Shown here in pieces: positions 17,741 to 25,521 of a stretch of 64,000 nucleotides of DNA. Each line of letters starts with the position of its first letter. Within the stretch, counting starts at the first letter, position 1. A program made the translations under genes and the position numbers. The notes beneath the pieces are model-generated. The model saw only the letters and a program-made list of their open reading frames with translations. It was not told the DNA's origin and ran no database searches. The stretch is from an uncultured Eubacteriales bacterium. Lineage in GTDB: Bacteria > Bacillota > Clostridia > Oscillospirales > CAG-272. The stretch lies in NCBI GenBank assembly GCA_934433485.1, contig CAKRZR010000005.1, positions 62,001 to 126,000 on the forward strand. Direction: 5' to 3'.

Positions 17741-17798
17741 AAAAGCGGTGGAAAGTCCTCGATTGTCGCACCGACAGCCGGACCTCTCCACCGCTTTT
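17741..17798. terminator. bidirectional terminator between ACT gene and GH16 gene
   Basis: AAAAGCGGTGGA (17741-17752) pairs perfectly with TCCACCGCTTTT (17787-17798), with T-runs in both directions between convergent genes. Confidence 0.75.
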
Positions 17799-17813
17799 GT
17801 TTTTCTCCCGTCC

Positions 17814-18809
17814 TTATTCCACCGGCAGACCGACCTTGATATAGTCCACGGTAAGCCCGGCAACCGGCGTCGCGTTCGGATCCAATTCTCCCGCCCAACC
17901 GCCGACAGATACGGACAGCTTCAGATAGCACGGCACGTTGCACACCCAAATGCCACCCATTTTCCAGGTCTGCTCACCGTCGACGAAGAAACGATATTCC
18001 TCCGGCGTCCAAACCATGGTGTAGGTATGGTACTCGTCGGCGTAAATGTTGTCGATGACAAGCTCCTTAGCGGTCGTTTTGTGCTTTGCGCCGTAGCCGT
18101 CAAAGTGGAGCGCGTGCTGGATCTGACTCCAGTCGTGGTGGGGCGCTTCCAGAATATCGATCTCACAGCCGTCACTCCCGCCGTATTCGTTTTCCGCGCC
18201 GGCACCGTCACACATGAGCCAGAACGCGCCGTTGATGCCCTCCGTCGGCGGCAGCTTACAGCGCACCTCATAAAAGCCGTAGGTCTGCTCGAAAATATCG
18301 CGGGTCCGGATCGCGCCTGCCGTATATGGGACCTTGTCTCCGGTCACAGAGAGCACCAGATTGCCGTCCTCCAGATACGCGCCCTCACTCTTCCAGATAC
18401 AGTCGTCGCGCTCCCATTCCGGACAGTACGCCCATTTGTCGGGATCGAGCGCGTGTCCGTTGAAGGAATCGTAGAAGGTCAGCTCGTAGTCCGCGCCGTC
18501 AAAGGAAAAATACCGGTTTTCCTCGAAATCCGCCTTTGCCATGGCGATGTCCTCTTCGCGCTCCTCCTTCGCTTTTGCCTCTGCCGCTTCCTTTTCGAGC
18601 CGGAGCGACTCCTGCTCCGCGCGCTTGGATTCCGCCTCAAGACGCTTGGACTCCGATTCGGATTCCGCCTTTTTCGATTCCGCTTCCGCATACGCCGCGG
18701 CGCGTTCCTCCGGGGTCATCGTCTCCGTCCGGATCCCGCCTTTTTCGCAGCCGGACAGCGCAAGAATCATGAGCAGCACAACCGCGGTGATTTTTGTGTA
18801 GGTTCGCAC
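17814..18809 (-). CDS. GH16-family endo-glycanase lipoprotein (laminarinase-like)
   Basis: The product has a lipobox LALSGC (Cys21 from the GTG start) and then a long charged, Ala/Glu/Lys/Ser-rich helical spacer (about 30-95). The GH16 jelly-roll carries the catalytic EIDILE motif (Glu216, Asp218, Glu221) and WAYCPEWERDDC near its front, and would cut beta-1,3/1,4-glucans or galactans at the cell surface. GTG at 18809 is preferred: AAAGGAG lies 6 nt upstream and gives a normal lipoprotein signal, while the ATG at 18830 has no ribosome site. It has its own promoter, which overlaps the terminator of the preceding gene. Confidence 0.88.
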   Translation of the reverse strand: MRTYTKITAVVLLMILALSGCEKGGIRTETMTPEERAAAYAEAESKKAESESESKRLEAESKRAEQESLRLEKEAAEAKAKEEREEDIAMAKADFEENRYFSFDGADYELTFYDSFNGHALDPDKWAYCPEWERDDCIWKSEGAYLEDGNLVLSVTGDKVPYTAGAIRTRDIFEQTYGFYEVRCKLPPTEGINGAFWLMCDGAGAENEYGGSDGCEIDILEAPHHDWSQIQHALHFDGYGAKHKTTAKELVIDNIYADEYHTYTMVWTPEEYRFFVDGEQTWKMGGIWVCNVPCYLKLSVSVGGWAGELDPNATPVAGLTVDYIKVGLPVE

Positions 18810-18845
18810 AGGATTCTCCTTTACAGTCATGAATGGATTTGCTCT

Positions 18846-18874
18846 ATTATAGCAAAAAATCCCGGCGGATACAA
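18846..18874 (-). promoter_or_regulatory. promoter of the GH16 gene
   Basis: On the minus strand TTGTAT (18874-18869) and TATAAT (18851-18846) are 17 bp apart, embedded within the terminator hairpin of the upstream gene. Confidence 0.65.
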
Positions 18875-18893
18875 GAGTATCCCGGGATTTTTT
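18854..18893 (-). terminator. terminator of the small secreted repeat protein gene
   Basis: AAAAAATCCCGG and CCGGGATTTTTT form a perfect 12-bp stem, and the minus-strand side ends in a T-run. It physically overlaps the GH16 promoter. Confidence 0.7.
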
Positions 18894-18966
18894 GGGGGAA
18901 TATTGGATTAGAATCAATAGAGATCCATGTAGTTCGGATGCTTGGCAAGTTCATATAAATACTGTT

Positions 18967-19353
18967 TCAGCACTGCGACGGCGCGGACTCCGGCTTTTGC
19001 GCATTGGCGATTTGGGCGAGAACCCACTGCATAGCGGCATTCGCGCTCGCCTTATCCTGCGTCCACTGCGCGTACAGGGTGATATCCGCCGTTACGGGCA
19101 TGGAAAAGTCGTAGAGATCTCCGCGCTTGGCGAGAGACCAACCGCTAAAAAACCAGCCATCGCGAACGGAGCCGTCCACATACGGCGCGGTTTCTCCATC
19201 CGCTACGGTTTTGGATTCCATCTTCGGCGCGCCGTTATAATTCAGTACGTACCGAACCGTGTGTGTATCCGCTGCGAAAACGGACATCGGGAGCACACTG
19301 CAAAGCATCAACAGGGAGAGCAGTGCGGCAAGAAGTTTCGTGCTTCTCTTCAT
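18967..19353 (-). CDS. small secreted protein with one InlB-type beta repeat
   Basis: The 128-residue protein has a signal peptide (about 1-27, ending SVFA-AD) and one Listeria-Bacteroides/InlB B-repeat (about 33-98; VRYVLNYNGAP to LYAQWTQ with the usual FSGWS core). A short helical tail ends in Cys. It has no anchor motif. It is divergent from an XRE regulator, and its perfect promoter is flanked by operator-like palindromes, so it is probably the regulator's target. The function is unknown; adhesion or surface exposure is inferred from the repeat. Confidence 0.75.
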   Translation of the reverse strand: MKRSTKLLAALLSLLMLCSVLPMSVFAADTHTVRYVLNYNGAPKMESKTVADGETAPYVDGSVRDGWFFSGWSLAKRGDLYDFSMPVTADITLYAQWTQDKASANAAMQWVLAQIANAQKPESAPSQC

Positions 19354-19391
19354 GGTGTGTTTGTCCTTTCCTCTACAAACGTCGTTATTTT

Positions 19392-19409
19392 TATAACCGT
19401 TCGGTTATA
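19392..19409. promoter_or_regulatory. perfect 18-bp palindromic operator
   Basis: TATAACCG-TT-CGGTTATA is a perfect palindrome just downstream of the minus-strand -10 box. It is the expected form of a binding site for the neighbouring XRE regulator. Confidence 0.65.
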
Positions 19410-19419
19410 TTCCAAGGGT

Positions 19420-19448
19420 ATTATAACAGATTTGCGTTACAATGTCAA
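19420..19448 (-). promoter_or_regulatory. consensus promoter of the small secreted protein
   Basis: On the minus strand TTGACA (19448-19443) and TATAAT (19425-19420) are 17 bp apart, a full consensus. Confidence 0.75.
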
Positions 19449-19463
19449 TACCAATCGGTTATA
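19446..19463. promoter_or_regulatory. second, half-degenerate operator overlapping the -35 box
   Basis: The right half CGGTTATA (19456-19463) repeats the half-site of the 19392-19409 palindrome exactly. The left half keeps about four of eight positions and overlaps TTGACA. Confidence 0.5.
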
Positions 19464-19488
19464 TTTTTCAGAAAAAGCGAAGAGAGCT

Positions 19489-19719
19489 ATGTCTATGAAC
19501 AATTATTATCCGCGTCTGCGGGACCTGCGTGAGGATCGCGATATGACCCAGGAACAAATCGCCGCCTATCTCGGTATGAAGCAGGCACAATACAGTCGAT
19601 ACGAAAGGGGACTGCGCGATATTCCAACAGACGTGTTGATCCGGCTTGCGCTGTTCTACAATACTTCCACGGACTACATCTTAGGTCTGACGGACGATCC
19701 GCGCCCATATCGGAGATGA
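19489..19719 (+). CDS. XRE-family HTH regulator
   Basis: The 76-residue protein is a stand-alone Cro/C1-type helix-turn-helix with LRDLREDRDMTQEQIAAYLG, then MKQAQYSRYERG, and the usual LALFYNTSTDYILGLTD tail. It binds DNA as a dimer. Start 19489 is taken; an in-frame ATG at 19495 is possible, and AGAGAG is a modest ribosome site. Its divergent partner encodes a small secreted protein, and the shared 135-bp region has a perfect 18-bp palindrome, so it probably represses that gene and perhaps itself. Confidence 0.88.
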   Translation: MSMNNYYPRLRDLREDRDMTQEQIAAYLGMKQAQYSRYERGLRDIPTDVLIRLALFYNTSTDYILGLTDDPRPYRR

Positions 19720-19774
19720 ACCACAGTCGGGTACGCAGAAAAAACAGAAGCACCGGCGAATGCTCGTGTTCCCA

Positions 19775-19811
19775 CAAAAAAAGCAGACTATGGTACGATA
19801 CCACGGTCTGC
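19775..19811 (-). terminator. terminator of the tRNA operon
   Basis: On the minus strand GCAGAC and GTCTGC plus inner TGGTA/TACCA pair, followed by seven T. It lies about 65 nt after the last tRNA. Confidence 0.7.
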
Positions 19812-19874
19812 CGTATGTTTTCGCTGAAAATGAAAATTGCGTATCATGCAGAAGCACAATACGCAGATATTTCA

Positions 19875-19947
<73 letters not shown>

Positions 19948-19955
19948 ATTCCGAA

Positions 19956-20037
19956 TGGGGGAAGGTGGATTCGAACCACCGAAGGCGGTGCCAGCAGATT
20001 TACAGTCTGTCCCCTTTGGCCACTCGGGAATTCCCCC
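19956..20037 (-). tRNA. tRNA-Tyr (anticodon GTA)
   Basis: The acceptor GGGGGAA/TTCCCCC encloses a class II tRNA with a long variable arm and the anticodon loop CTGTAAA (GUA). The outermost anticodon-stem pair appears to be an A-C mismatch. No CCA is encoded. Confidence 0.93.
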
Positions 20038-20069
20038 TAATTATACAGTACGCAACCTGCATACTGTAT

Positions 20070-20144
20070 TGGAGCTGGTGATCGGAGTCGAACCAACAAC
20101 CTGCTGATTACAAATCAGCTGCTCTGCCATTGAGCCACACCAGC
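20070..20144 (-). tRNA. tRNA-Thr (anticodon TGT)
   Basis: The acceptor GCTGGTG/CACCAGC, anticodon stem GCTGA/TCAGC with loop TTTGTAA (UGU, reads ACA) and a standard T arm are visible. Unlike its two neighbours, this gene encodes the 3' CCA (included in the coordinates). Confidence 0.93.
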
Positions 20145-20218
20145 AGTTTATACAATTCGCAAGGTTTCGTTTTGGCTTTCCTTTGTTCGGATTGCCGTGT
20201 TCTCTTGGGAACGATGAT

Positions 20219-20247
20219 ATTATACCACAGTCGTCTGCGTTTGTCAA
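20219..20247 (-). promoter_or_regulatory. promoter of the tRNA cluster
   Basis: On the minus strand TTGACA (20247-20242) and TATAAT (20224-20219) with a 17-bp spacer form a full-consensus promoter ahead of the three tRNAs. Confidence 0.75.
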
Positions 20248-20354
20248 CACCTTTTTTCAACTTTTTCAAAGTTTTTTTCGATTTTTCCGGCAGCTCTGCC
20301 TTCCGCCATCCGAGAATGGCGCGTTTTCTCAGACGGTGCAAAGGGAAACGGCAT

Positions 20355-21248
20355 TTATTCCTCTGTCCTGTCCGGCTTATCCGCGCGAAGCAGGTGACAG
20401 CTTTTCCCCGTATACCGACGCAGGAGCCGCGCGAAATAGTGTGTATCGTCAAACCCGAGATTCTGCGCTATCTGCGCAAGCGGCAAGTCAGTCTCGTCCA
20501 ACATACGTACCGCCGCCTGCAATTTGCAGTCAAGCACATACTGCTTGAACGGCATCCCGACGACCTCTTTGGCAATCCTGTTAAGCTGGGAATAGCTGAT
20601 GTGGAGCATTTCCGAAGCGGCAGCCGCGCTGACTGTCGCCATGGGCATATGTTCCCAGTCGTTCAGGGAAAGATAATAGGAGAACCGCTCTCTGGAATTG
20701 GCGTTGACGGCCTGCGAGAACCAGAGCGCGGCGTAGGTATGGGCGGCAAAGATCTCCCCGAGCTGGATGGCAGCGGTCAGCTTCTCCTCCGGCAGGCACG
20801 GTGTATTCTCAAGCGCGCGGCGAATTTCCTCCCGGTGCGGATACAGGTGCGTCTCATCGAGCGCGAGCAGCTTTTCCCACAGCGATTCAAACTCCGGCGG
20901 CGCGTCGCGAAACGCCTGTCCGAGAAAAATATAGCCGACCAGATCCTCCTGCCACATCAGCGGAATGATGGTCTCCGACAATCCAAACGGACAGGTATAC
21001 GCGATCGTGCACCGATCGTTCAGAACCTTTTTGAGATGCGCGTTGTCGCATTTCAGGCAGTTGTGCAAAAATGCGGGACTGTGATTCCGACAGGCGGCGC
21101 AGAAATTTCGCACATCGTCTCCTGCCGCCGCGTACAGAGAATAGTCCCGATTGTGCAGTCCGACGTGCAGACCGGTGAGCCTGTGCAGCGCGGACGCAAA
21201 CTGATCGAGCGCCTGTTTATTGAAGAGCAGTTCATTTTTCGGCTGCAT
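20355..21248 (-). CDS. AraC-family regulator with PocR sensory domain
   Basis: The 297-residue protein has an N-terminal PocR-type ligand domain (about 10-165) with a conserved cysteine pattern (CAACRNHSPAFLHNCLKCD, and C in AYTCPFGLSE). A C-terminal AraC double helix-turn-helix follows (about 200-290, with GFDDTHYFARLLRRYTG). ATG 21248 follows GGGAGG; the longer frame is unsupported. It is divergent from a solute-binding lipoprotein and alpha-L-fucosidase operon and is the natural candidate activator of it. PocR domains bind small metabolites such as diols; the ligand here is unknown. Confidence 0.9.
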   Translation of the reverse strand: MQPKNELLFNKQALDQFASALHRLTGLHVGLHNRDYSLYAAAGDDVRNFCAACRNHSPAFLHNCLKCDNAHLKKVLNDRCTIAYTCPFGLSETIIPLMWQEDLVGYIFLGQAFRDAPPEFESLWEKLLALDETHLYPHREEIRRALENTPCLPEEKLTAAIQLGEIFAAHTYAALWFSQAVNANSRERFSYYLSLNDWEHMPMATVSAAAASEMLHISYSQLNRIAKEVVGMPFKQYVLDCKLQAAVRMLDETDLPLAQIAQNLGFDDTHYFARLLRRYTGKSCHLLRADKPDRTEE

Positions 21249-21322
21249 GGTTTCCCTCCCGATGCGCGATTTATACCCCGGATTCGGCAAATTTGTGCCT
21301 TGCGGAACAGTTTCGTTTAGTA

Positions 21323-21335
21323 TATCATAATGATA
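21323..21335. promoter_or_regulatory. TATCAT-A-ATGATA palindrome between divergent genes
   Basis: A perfect 6+1+6 palindrome sits 45 bp before the solute-binding gene start and overlaps -10-like sequence in both directions. It could be a promoter core or a regulator half-site. Confidence 0.35.
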
Positions 21336-21379
21336 GCAAAAATACAATCCATTTTTCAATTTTTTCTGGAGGTTTTTTT

Positions 21380-22846
21380 ATGAAGCGCAAGCTTGCTCTG
21401 ATCCTCGCCGCGCTGCTTCTTACCGCTACGGTTGGATGCGGCAGCGAGAAGCCCACCAACGACACATCTGCCGCGGACACATCAGCATCGGCCAAGTCGG
21501 AAACGACCGTAGCGGAATCGGAAACGGCAATCGACTATGCCGCCGCACTGCCGGAAGCCGATTATGAAGGATACAATTTCCGGATGCTTTCCAAATCGCC
21601 TGAAATAGCGTGGGGACTGCTCAGCCTGGACGCGGATGAAGCCAACGGTGATGTTCTGAATGACTTTGTATTTGAGCGCAACGCGGCCATTGAGGAGCGT
21701 TACAATGTTGTAATCTCCAATCAGCCGGAGGAGAATATTTCCGGAATGGTGAAAAAGTCCGTAAACGGCGGTACAGACGAATTTGACATCGTGCTTGATT
21801 ACGCCAAGCAGGTAGTCACAGATGCGCCGAGCGGATATTACCGGAACCTGTGGAGCACAGACTCCATCAATCTTGACAATCCATGGTGGAACAAATACGC
21901 CGCAGAGCTGTTGACCGTCAAGAACCGGGTATACGTAGGCTTCAATGATTTCAACACGCATATCATGGAGCTTCTCGCCGCCTTCTACTTCAACAGCGAT
22001 GTCATAGCGCAGAACGGGCTCACATCCCCTTATACGCTTGTGGAAGAAGGCAAATGGACGATGGACGCCATGTACGAACAAGCCGTGACCTGTGCCGTAG
22101 ACCGTGATGGCGACGGCGTGATCGGCGAGGGAGACATGGTTGGCTGGGTCGGCGGCGCAGGCAGCTTCAACATTCTCTTCAACAGCTGTGATTCACCGCA
22201 TATCTATTTCGATGAGAACGGCAATCTCGCGCTCAGCCACGGAACGGAAAAGATGTACGACGTGTCCGTGAAAATTTCCCGGCTCATGACGGACAAATCC
22301 TTCTCCGCCTACATCAACGATCAGCCGTGGGCAAATGACGCGTTCGCAAATGGAAACGCAGCGTTCCGGGAAGGTTCCCTGTCTGAATTCAACAAGCATC
22401 GCGGCAGCGAAGCCGCGGTCTGTGTGGTCCCGGCTCCGAAATACGACGAGGCGCAGGCAAACTATCGTGCTATGATGTCCAATCTGTCCATGGGAATCTC
22501 TCTTCCCGTAACCGTCGCGGACACGGACAAAGTCGGATTTATCTGCGAAGCGCTGGGCGCGTATTCCCATATTCCGCTTCGTGATGTGTATTACAACACG
22601 ATTCTCAAATCCAAGCTGGCACGGGACGAGGAATCCGTAAAAATGCTCGACATCATCGTAGCGAACCAGACGCTGGACATCGGTGTCATCAATGAAATCG
22701 CATACGGCGACATCATCTCCGGCTACTTCTTCTCCATCCGCGATCATGGTACGGAACAGCTTTCCTCCGTCGCCGCGAAAGATCAGGAGAAATTCACTGC
22801 AAAAGTCGCGCAAATTGAAGCCGCTTATGAAAAATTACCCAAATAA
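21380..22846 (+). CDS. ABC-type sugar solute-binding lipoprotein
   Basis: The 488-residue lipoprotein has the lipobox TATVGC (Cys20) and a short Ser/Thr/Ala/Glu tether, then a solute-binding fold with GDVLNDFVFERNAAIEERYN and a DRDGDGVIGEGD loop. ATG 21380 follows TGGAGG. Its gene lies 15 bp before the GH29 fucosidase gene in a clear operon and divergent from a PocR/AraC regulator. A fucosylated oligosaccharide is therefore a reasonable ligand, but that is inference. No permease genes are present. Confidence 0.9.
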   Translation: MKRKLALILAALLLTATVGCGSEKPTNDTSAADTSASAKSETTVAESETAIDYAAALPEADYEGYNFRMLSKSPEIAWGLLSLDADEANGDVLNDFVFERNAAIEERYNVVISNQPEENISGMVKKSVNGGTDEFDIVLDYAKQVVTDAPSGYYRNLWSTDSINLDNPWWNKYAAELLTVKNRVYVGFNDFNTHIMELLAAFYFNSDVIAQNGLTSPYTLVEEGKWTMDAMYEQAVTCAVDRDGDGVIGEGDMVGWVGGAGSFNILFNSCDSPHIYFDENGNLALSHGTEKMYDVSVKISRLMTDKSFSAYINDQPWANDAFANGNAAFREGSLSEFNKHRGSEAAVCVVPAPKYDEAQANYRAMMSNLSMGISLPVTVADTDKVGFICEALGAYSHIPLRDVYYNTILKSKLARDEESVKMLDIIVANQTLDIGVINEIAYGDIISGYFFSIRDHGTEQLSSVAAKDQEKFTAKVAQIEAAYEKLPK

Positions 22847-22861
22847 AAAGGAGACCTACTT

Positions 22862-24160
22862 ATGTATCACGTAGCAAAGCCGACACCCGATCAGCTCCGC
22901 TGGCAGGACATGGAGCTTGGCGTTATCATCCATTACTGCATGGACATCTACAATCCGGACTGCAGGCACATCAAGAACGCCGAGGTCGCGACAGAGATCC
23001 CGCCGGAGAGGATCAACCCAAAGCATCTGGACGTGGACCAGTGGATGCGCTCCGCCAAAGAGATGGGCGCGAGATACGCGGTACTGGTCGCGAACCACTG
23101 CACCGGCTTCTCGCTCTGGCCGACGGCGGAAAACGACTACTGCACCCGTTCTCTCGCATGGAAGGACGGCAAGGGCGACGTCTGCCGGGACTTTATCGAG
23201 GCGTGCAGGAAGTACGACATCAAACCGGGCTTTTATTATTCCACGGGCTGCAACGGCTACTACGACATCAACGACAGCTCGATTCGCGGACAGTACCAGA
23301 CGGAGAAGTACCGCGAATACGTCCGGCACGTCGAGGCGCAAGTGACGGAGCTGTGGACGGAATACGGGGAGCTGTTCGAGATCTGGTTTGACGGCGGTGT
23401 GGTGGACCCGAAGGACGGCGGACCGGATCTGGTGCCGCTGCTCCAAAAATACCAGCCGAAGGCGATGTGCTTCCAGGGACCGAAGGAGCATCCGAACGAT
23501 CTGCGCTGGGTCGGCAACGAGGATGGTCTGGCGCCGGAGAACTGCTGGGCGACGACAAACGCGGGCGACTCCAACTTCGACGGCACGGTATCCCATGAGG
23601 AAGCGGGCATCGGCGACCCGGACGGGATCCACTACTGGCCGGCGGAAACGGATATGCCGAACCGGAACCACCATGGATTTGGCGGCGGCTGGTTCTGGCG
23701 CGCGGGGGAGGAGGACACGGTATTCACGCCGGAGGAGCTGCTCGACTGCTACATCCGCTCGGTCGGCCGCAACTCGAATCTGCTGCTCGGCATGGGCATC
23801 TCCACGGACGGCGATTTCAAGGATGAGGAGCAGTTTATCGCGTTCGGCAAGCTGATCCGGGAAACCTTTGGCACGCCCATCGCGGCCGTGGAAGCCCCGG
23901 ATTCCCTCGACTGTACCCTGACCGCGCCGGAGGGAAAAACGGCAAAATATCTCGTGATCCGCGAGGACATCACCGACGGGCAGCGGATCCGCGCCTTTAC
24001 AGTCCTGGCAGACGGACGCGAGATTTATCGCAGCAGCTGCATCGGTCACAAGCGCATCGTCCCGCTTTCCAAATATGGGGCGGAAGGCGCGAAATCAATC
24101 ACCTTCACCGTAACGGAACATGCCGGAGAAGCAAAGCTTCGCGACGTGGCGATCTATTGA
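22862..24160 (+). CDS. alpha-L-fucosidase (GH29), cytoplasmic
   Basis: The 432-residue protein has the GH29 TIM-barrel signatures: MELGVIIHYCMD at the start, VANHCTGFSLWPT (His79) and the nucleophile Asp177 in LFEIWFDGG, followed by NRNHHGFGGGWFWR. A small beta-rich C-terminal domain starts at about residue 345. It releases L-fucose from alpha-linked fucosides by a retaining mechanism. There is no signal peptide, so the substrate must be imported first. An AAAGGAG site precedes the ATG, and the gene is in an operon with the solute-binding lipoprotein. A terminator follows at 24227. Confidence 0.92.
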   Translation: MYHVAKPTPDQLRWQDMELGVIIHYCMDIYNPDCRHIKNAEVATEIPPERINPKHLDVDQWMRSAKEMGARYAVLVANHCTGFSLWPTAENDYCTRSLAWKDGKGDVCRDFIEACRKYDIKPGFYYSTGCNGYYDINDSSIRGQYQTEKYREYVRHVEAQVTELWTEYGELFEIWFDGGVVDPKDGGPDLVPLLQKYQPKAMCFQGPKEHPNDLRWVGNEDGLAPENCWATTNAGDSNFDGTVSHEEAGIGDPDGIHYWPAETDMPNRNHHGFGGGWFWRAGEEDTVFTPEELLDCYIRSVGRNSNLLLGMGISTDGDFKDEEQFIAFGKLIRETFGTPIAAVEAPDSLDCTLTAPEGKTAKYLVIREDITDGQRIRAFTVLADGREIYRSSCIGHKRIVPLSKYGAEGAKSITFTVTEHAGEAKLRDVAIY

Positions 24161-24226
24161 GAGGCAGCACCGCTTTTACACAAACGGCTTTCCCGGGTGC
24201 TTGCACCGCGTAAACTCATATTTTGT

Positions 24227-24260
24227 ACCGCCTTGTCTATTGGGAAACAGGGCGGTTTTT
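24227..24260 (+). terminator. terminator after the fucosidase operon
   Basis: ACCGCCTTGT (24227-24236) pairs with ACAGGGCGGT (24247-24256), one G-T pair, followed by TTTTTC. Confidence 0.75.
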
Positions 24261-24273
24261 CTTTGGATTGGGG

Positions 24274-24303
24274 TTGACACGGGCATGGTAAAAATGCTAT
24301 AAT
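24274..24303 (+). promoter_or_regulatory. promoter of the CE15 esterase gene
   Basis: TTGACA (24274-24279) and TATAAT (24298-24303) are 18 bp apart, 38 nt before the ATG. Confidence 0.7.
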
Positions 24304-24340
24304 ACAGGCGGAAAATCCCATAGATTATGGAGGAAAAATC

Positions 24341-25453
24341 ATGTATCCATCCTTACTGGACACCTTAGGCGGTTATCGTATCGAAAACGCGGCGGACTGG
24401 GAATCTCTGCGCCGTCCGGAGCTGATGGCGTTATTGGCAAACACCATCTACGGCGTACGTCCGGCAGCCGCGGAGCTGAATCTCAATCCAACGTTCAAAA
24501 TTCTCCGCGATGAGGAGCGTTTCCGCGGCACGCCGACCCATTTTGTAAAGGTAGAGATCACCGCGGGCGGCTATACATTCTTTGTGCGCGGCTTCTTGCC
24601 GGAGAACGCGAGCGCGGACCATCCGGTGCCGGCATTTGTGTATGTCATGCACGAATATCAGGAGGATCAGTTTGATCTTGAGGAGACGCCGGACTGCGTC
24701 AATGTGCCAATCCAGCAGATTCTCGCGCGCGGATACGCGGTATTTGTGATGCCGACCTCGCAGATCTACCCGGATGAGGAGCACAAGGCGGACTACCGTG
24801 CAGGCGTGTTCGCGCATTTCCAGCCGGATCGCACACTGCGTCGGGACAACGACTGGGCGACGATCTCCGCGTGGGCATGGGGCGCGTCCCGTGTGCTCGA
24901 TTATCTGGAAACGGATCCCCGGATCGACGCGAAACAGGCGGCGGTGGTCGGTCATTCGCGCGGCGGCAAGACGGCGCTGTGGTGCGGCGCGACGGATACA
25001 CGGTTCGCTCTATCGATCTCGAACGCGTCGGGCTGCTCGGGCGCGGCGATGCACCGGAACAAGATCAAGGAGGGCGAGACGATCCGCGCCATCAACCGGA
25101 CGGACTGGTTCTGCGGCAACTACCACAGGTACAACGATCTCGACAACATTCTCCCGTGCGACCAGCATATGCTCATCGCCGCCATCGCGCCGCGGCTGTG
25201 CTACGTGGAGAGCTGTTCGGAGGATCTGTGGGCTGCTCCCGCGTCGGAGAGACTGTCGTGCCGTCTTGCCGGGGACGCATACGCGCTGTATGGCAAAAAG
25301 GGCGCGGTTCTGCCGGAGGAAAGTGCCATTGCGGCGGACACCCCGTATCACGAGGGAAATATCGGCTACCACATGAAATCGGGACCGCACTGCATCCTCG
25401 CCTACGACTGGGAGCAGTACATGAATTTCTGGGACAAGAAGCGCGCGGAATAA
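24341..25453 (+). CDS. CE15-type glucuronoyl esterase-like alpha/beta hydrolase, cytoplasmic
   Basis: The 370-residue protein is an alpha/beta hydrolase of the carbohydrate esterase 15 type. The nucleophile elbow is GHSRGGK (Ser206), preceded by ISAWAWGASRVLDYL and followed by SGCSGAAMHR and WFCGNYHRY; His350 in SGPHCIL is the likely catalytic histidine. CE15 enzymes hydrolyse methyl-glucuronoyl esters linking lignin and xylan. Here the lack of a signal peptide argues for a small imported ester. It has its own promoter and AGGA ribosome site. Confidence 0.85.
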   Translation: MYPSLLDTLGGYRIENAADWESLRRPELMALLANTIYGVRPAAAELNLNPTFKILRDEERFRGTPTHFVKVEITAGGYTFFVRGFLPENASADHPVPAFVYVMHEYQEDQFDLEETPDCVNVPIQQILARGYAVFVMPTSQIYPDEEHKADYRAGVFAHFQPDRTLRRDNDWATISAWAWGASRVLDYLETDPRIDAKQAAVVGHSRGGKTALWCGATDTRFALSISNASGCSGAAMHRNKIKEGETIRAINRTDWFCGNYHRYNDLDNILPCDQHMLIAAIAPRLCYVESCSEDLWAAPASERLSCRLAGDAYALYGKKGAVLPEESAIAADTPYHEGNIGYHMKSGPHCILAYDWEQYMNFWDKKRAE

Positions 25454-25460
25454 CCGAATA

Positions 25461-25512
25461 TACGCGAAAAAGGAGAGCGATCCGGTGACGGAGGACTCTC
25501 CTTTCGCGTGTA
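25461..25512. terminator. hairpin between convergent genes
   Basis: TACGCGAAA..GGAGAG (25461-25477) and CTCTCCTTTCGCGTGTA (25496-25512) form a long stem. On the minus strand CTCTCC is followed by TTTTTC, so it can end the lipoprotein transcript and may also act on the plus strand. Confidence 0.6.
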
Positions 25513-25521
25513 TGCCGTATC

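Noticed and set aside
17814..18917. Upstream ATG start (18830 or earlier) for the GH16 lipoprotein
   Set aside because: The AAAGGAG site lies between the ATG and the GTG at 18809 and fits only the GTG; the shorter form gives a normal lipoprotein signal.
24341..25453. Acetyl xylan esterase of the CE7 type
   Set aside because: The GHSRGGK elbow, SGCSGAA and WFCGN motifs fit CE15 better than CE7.
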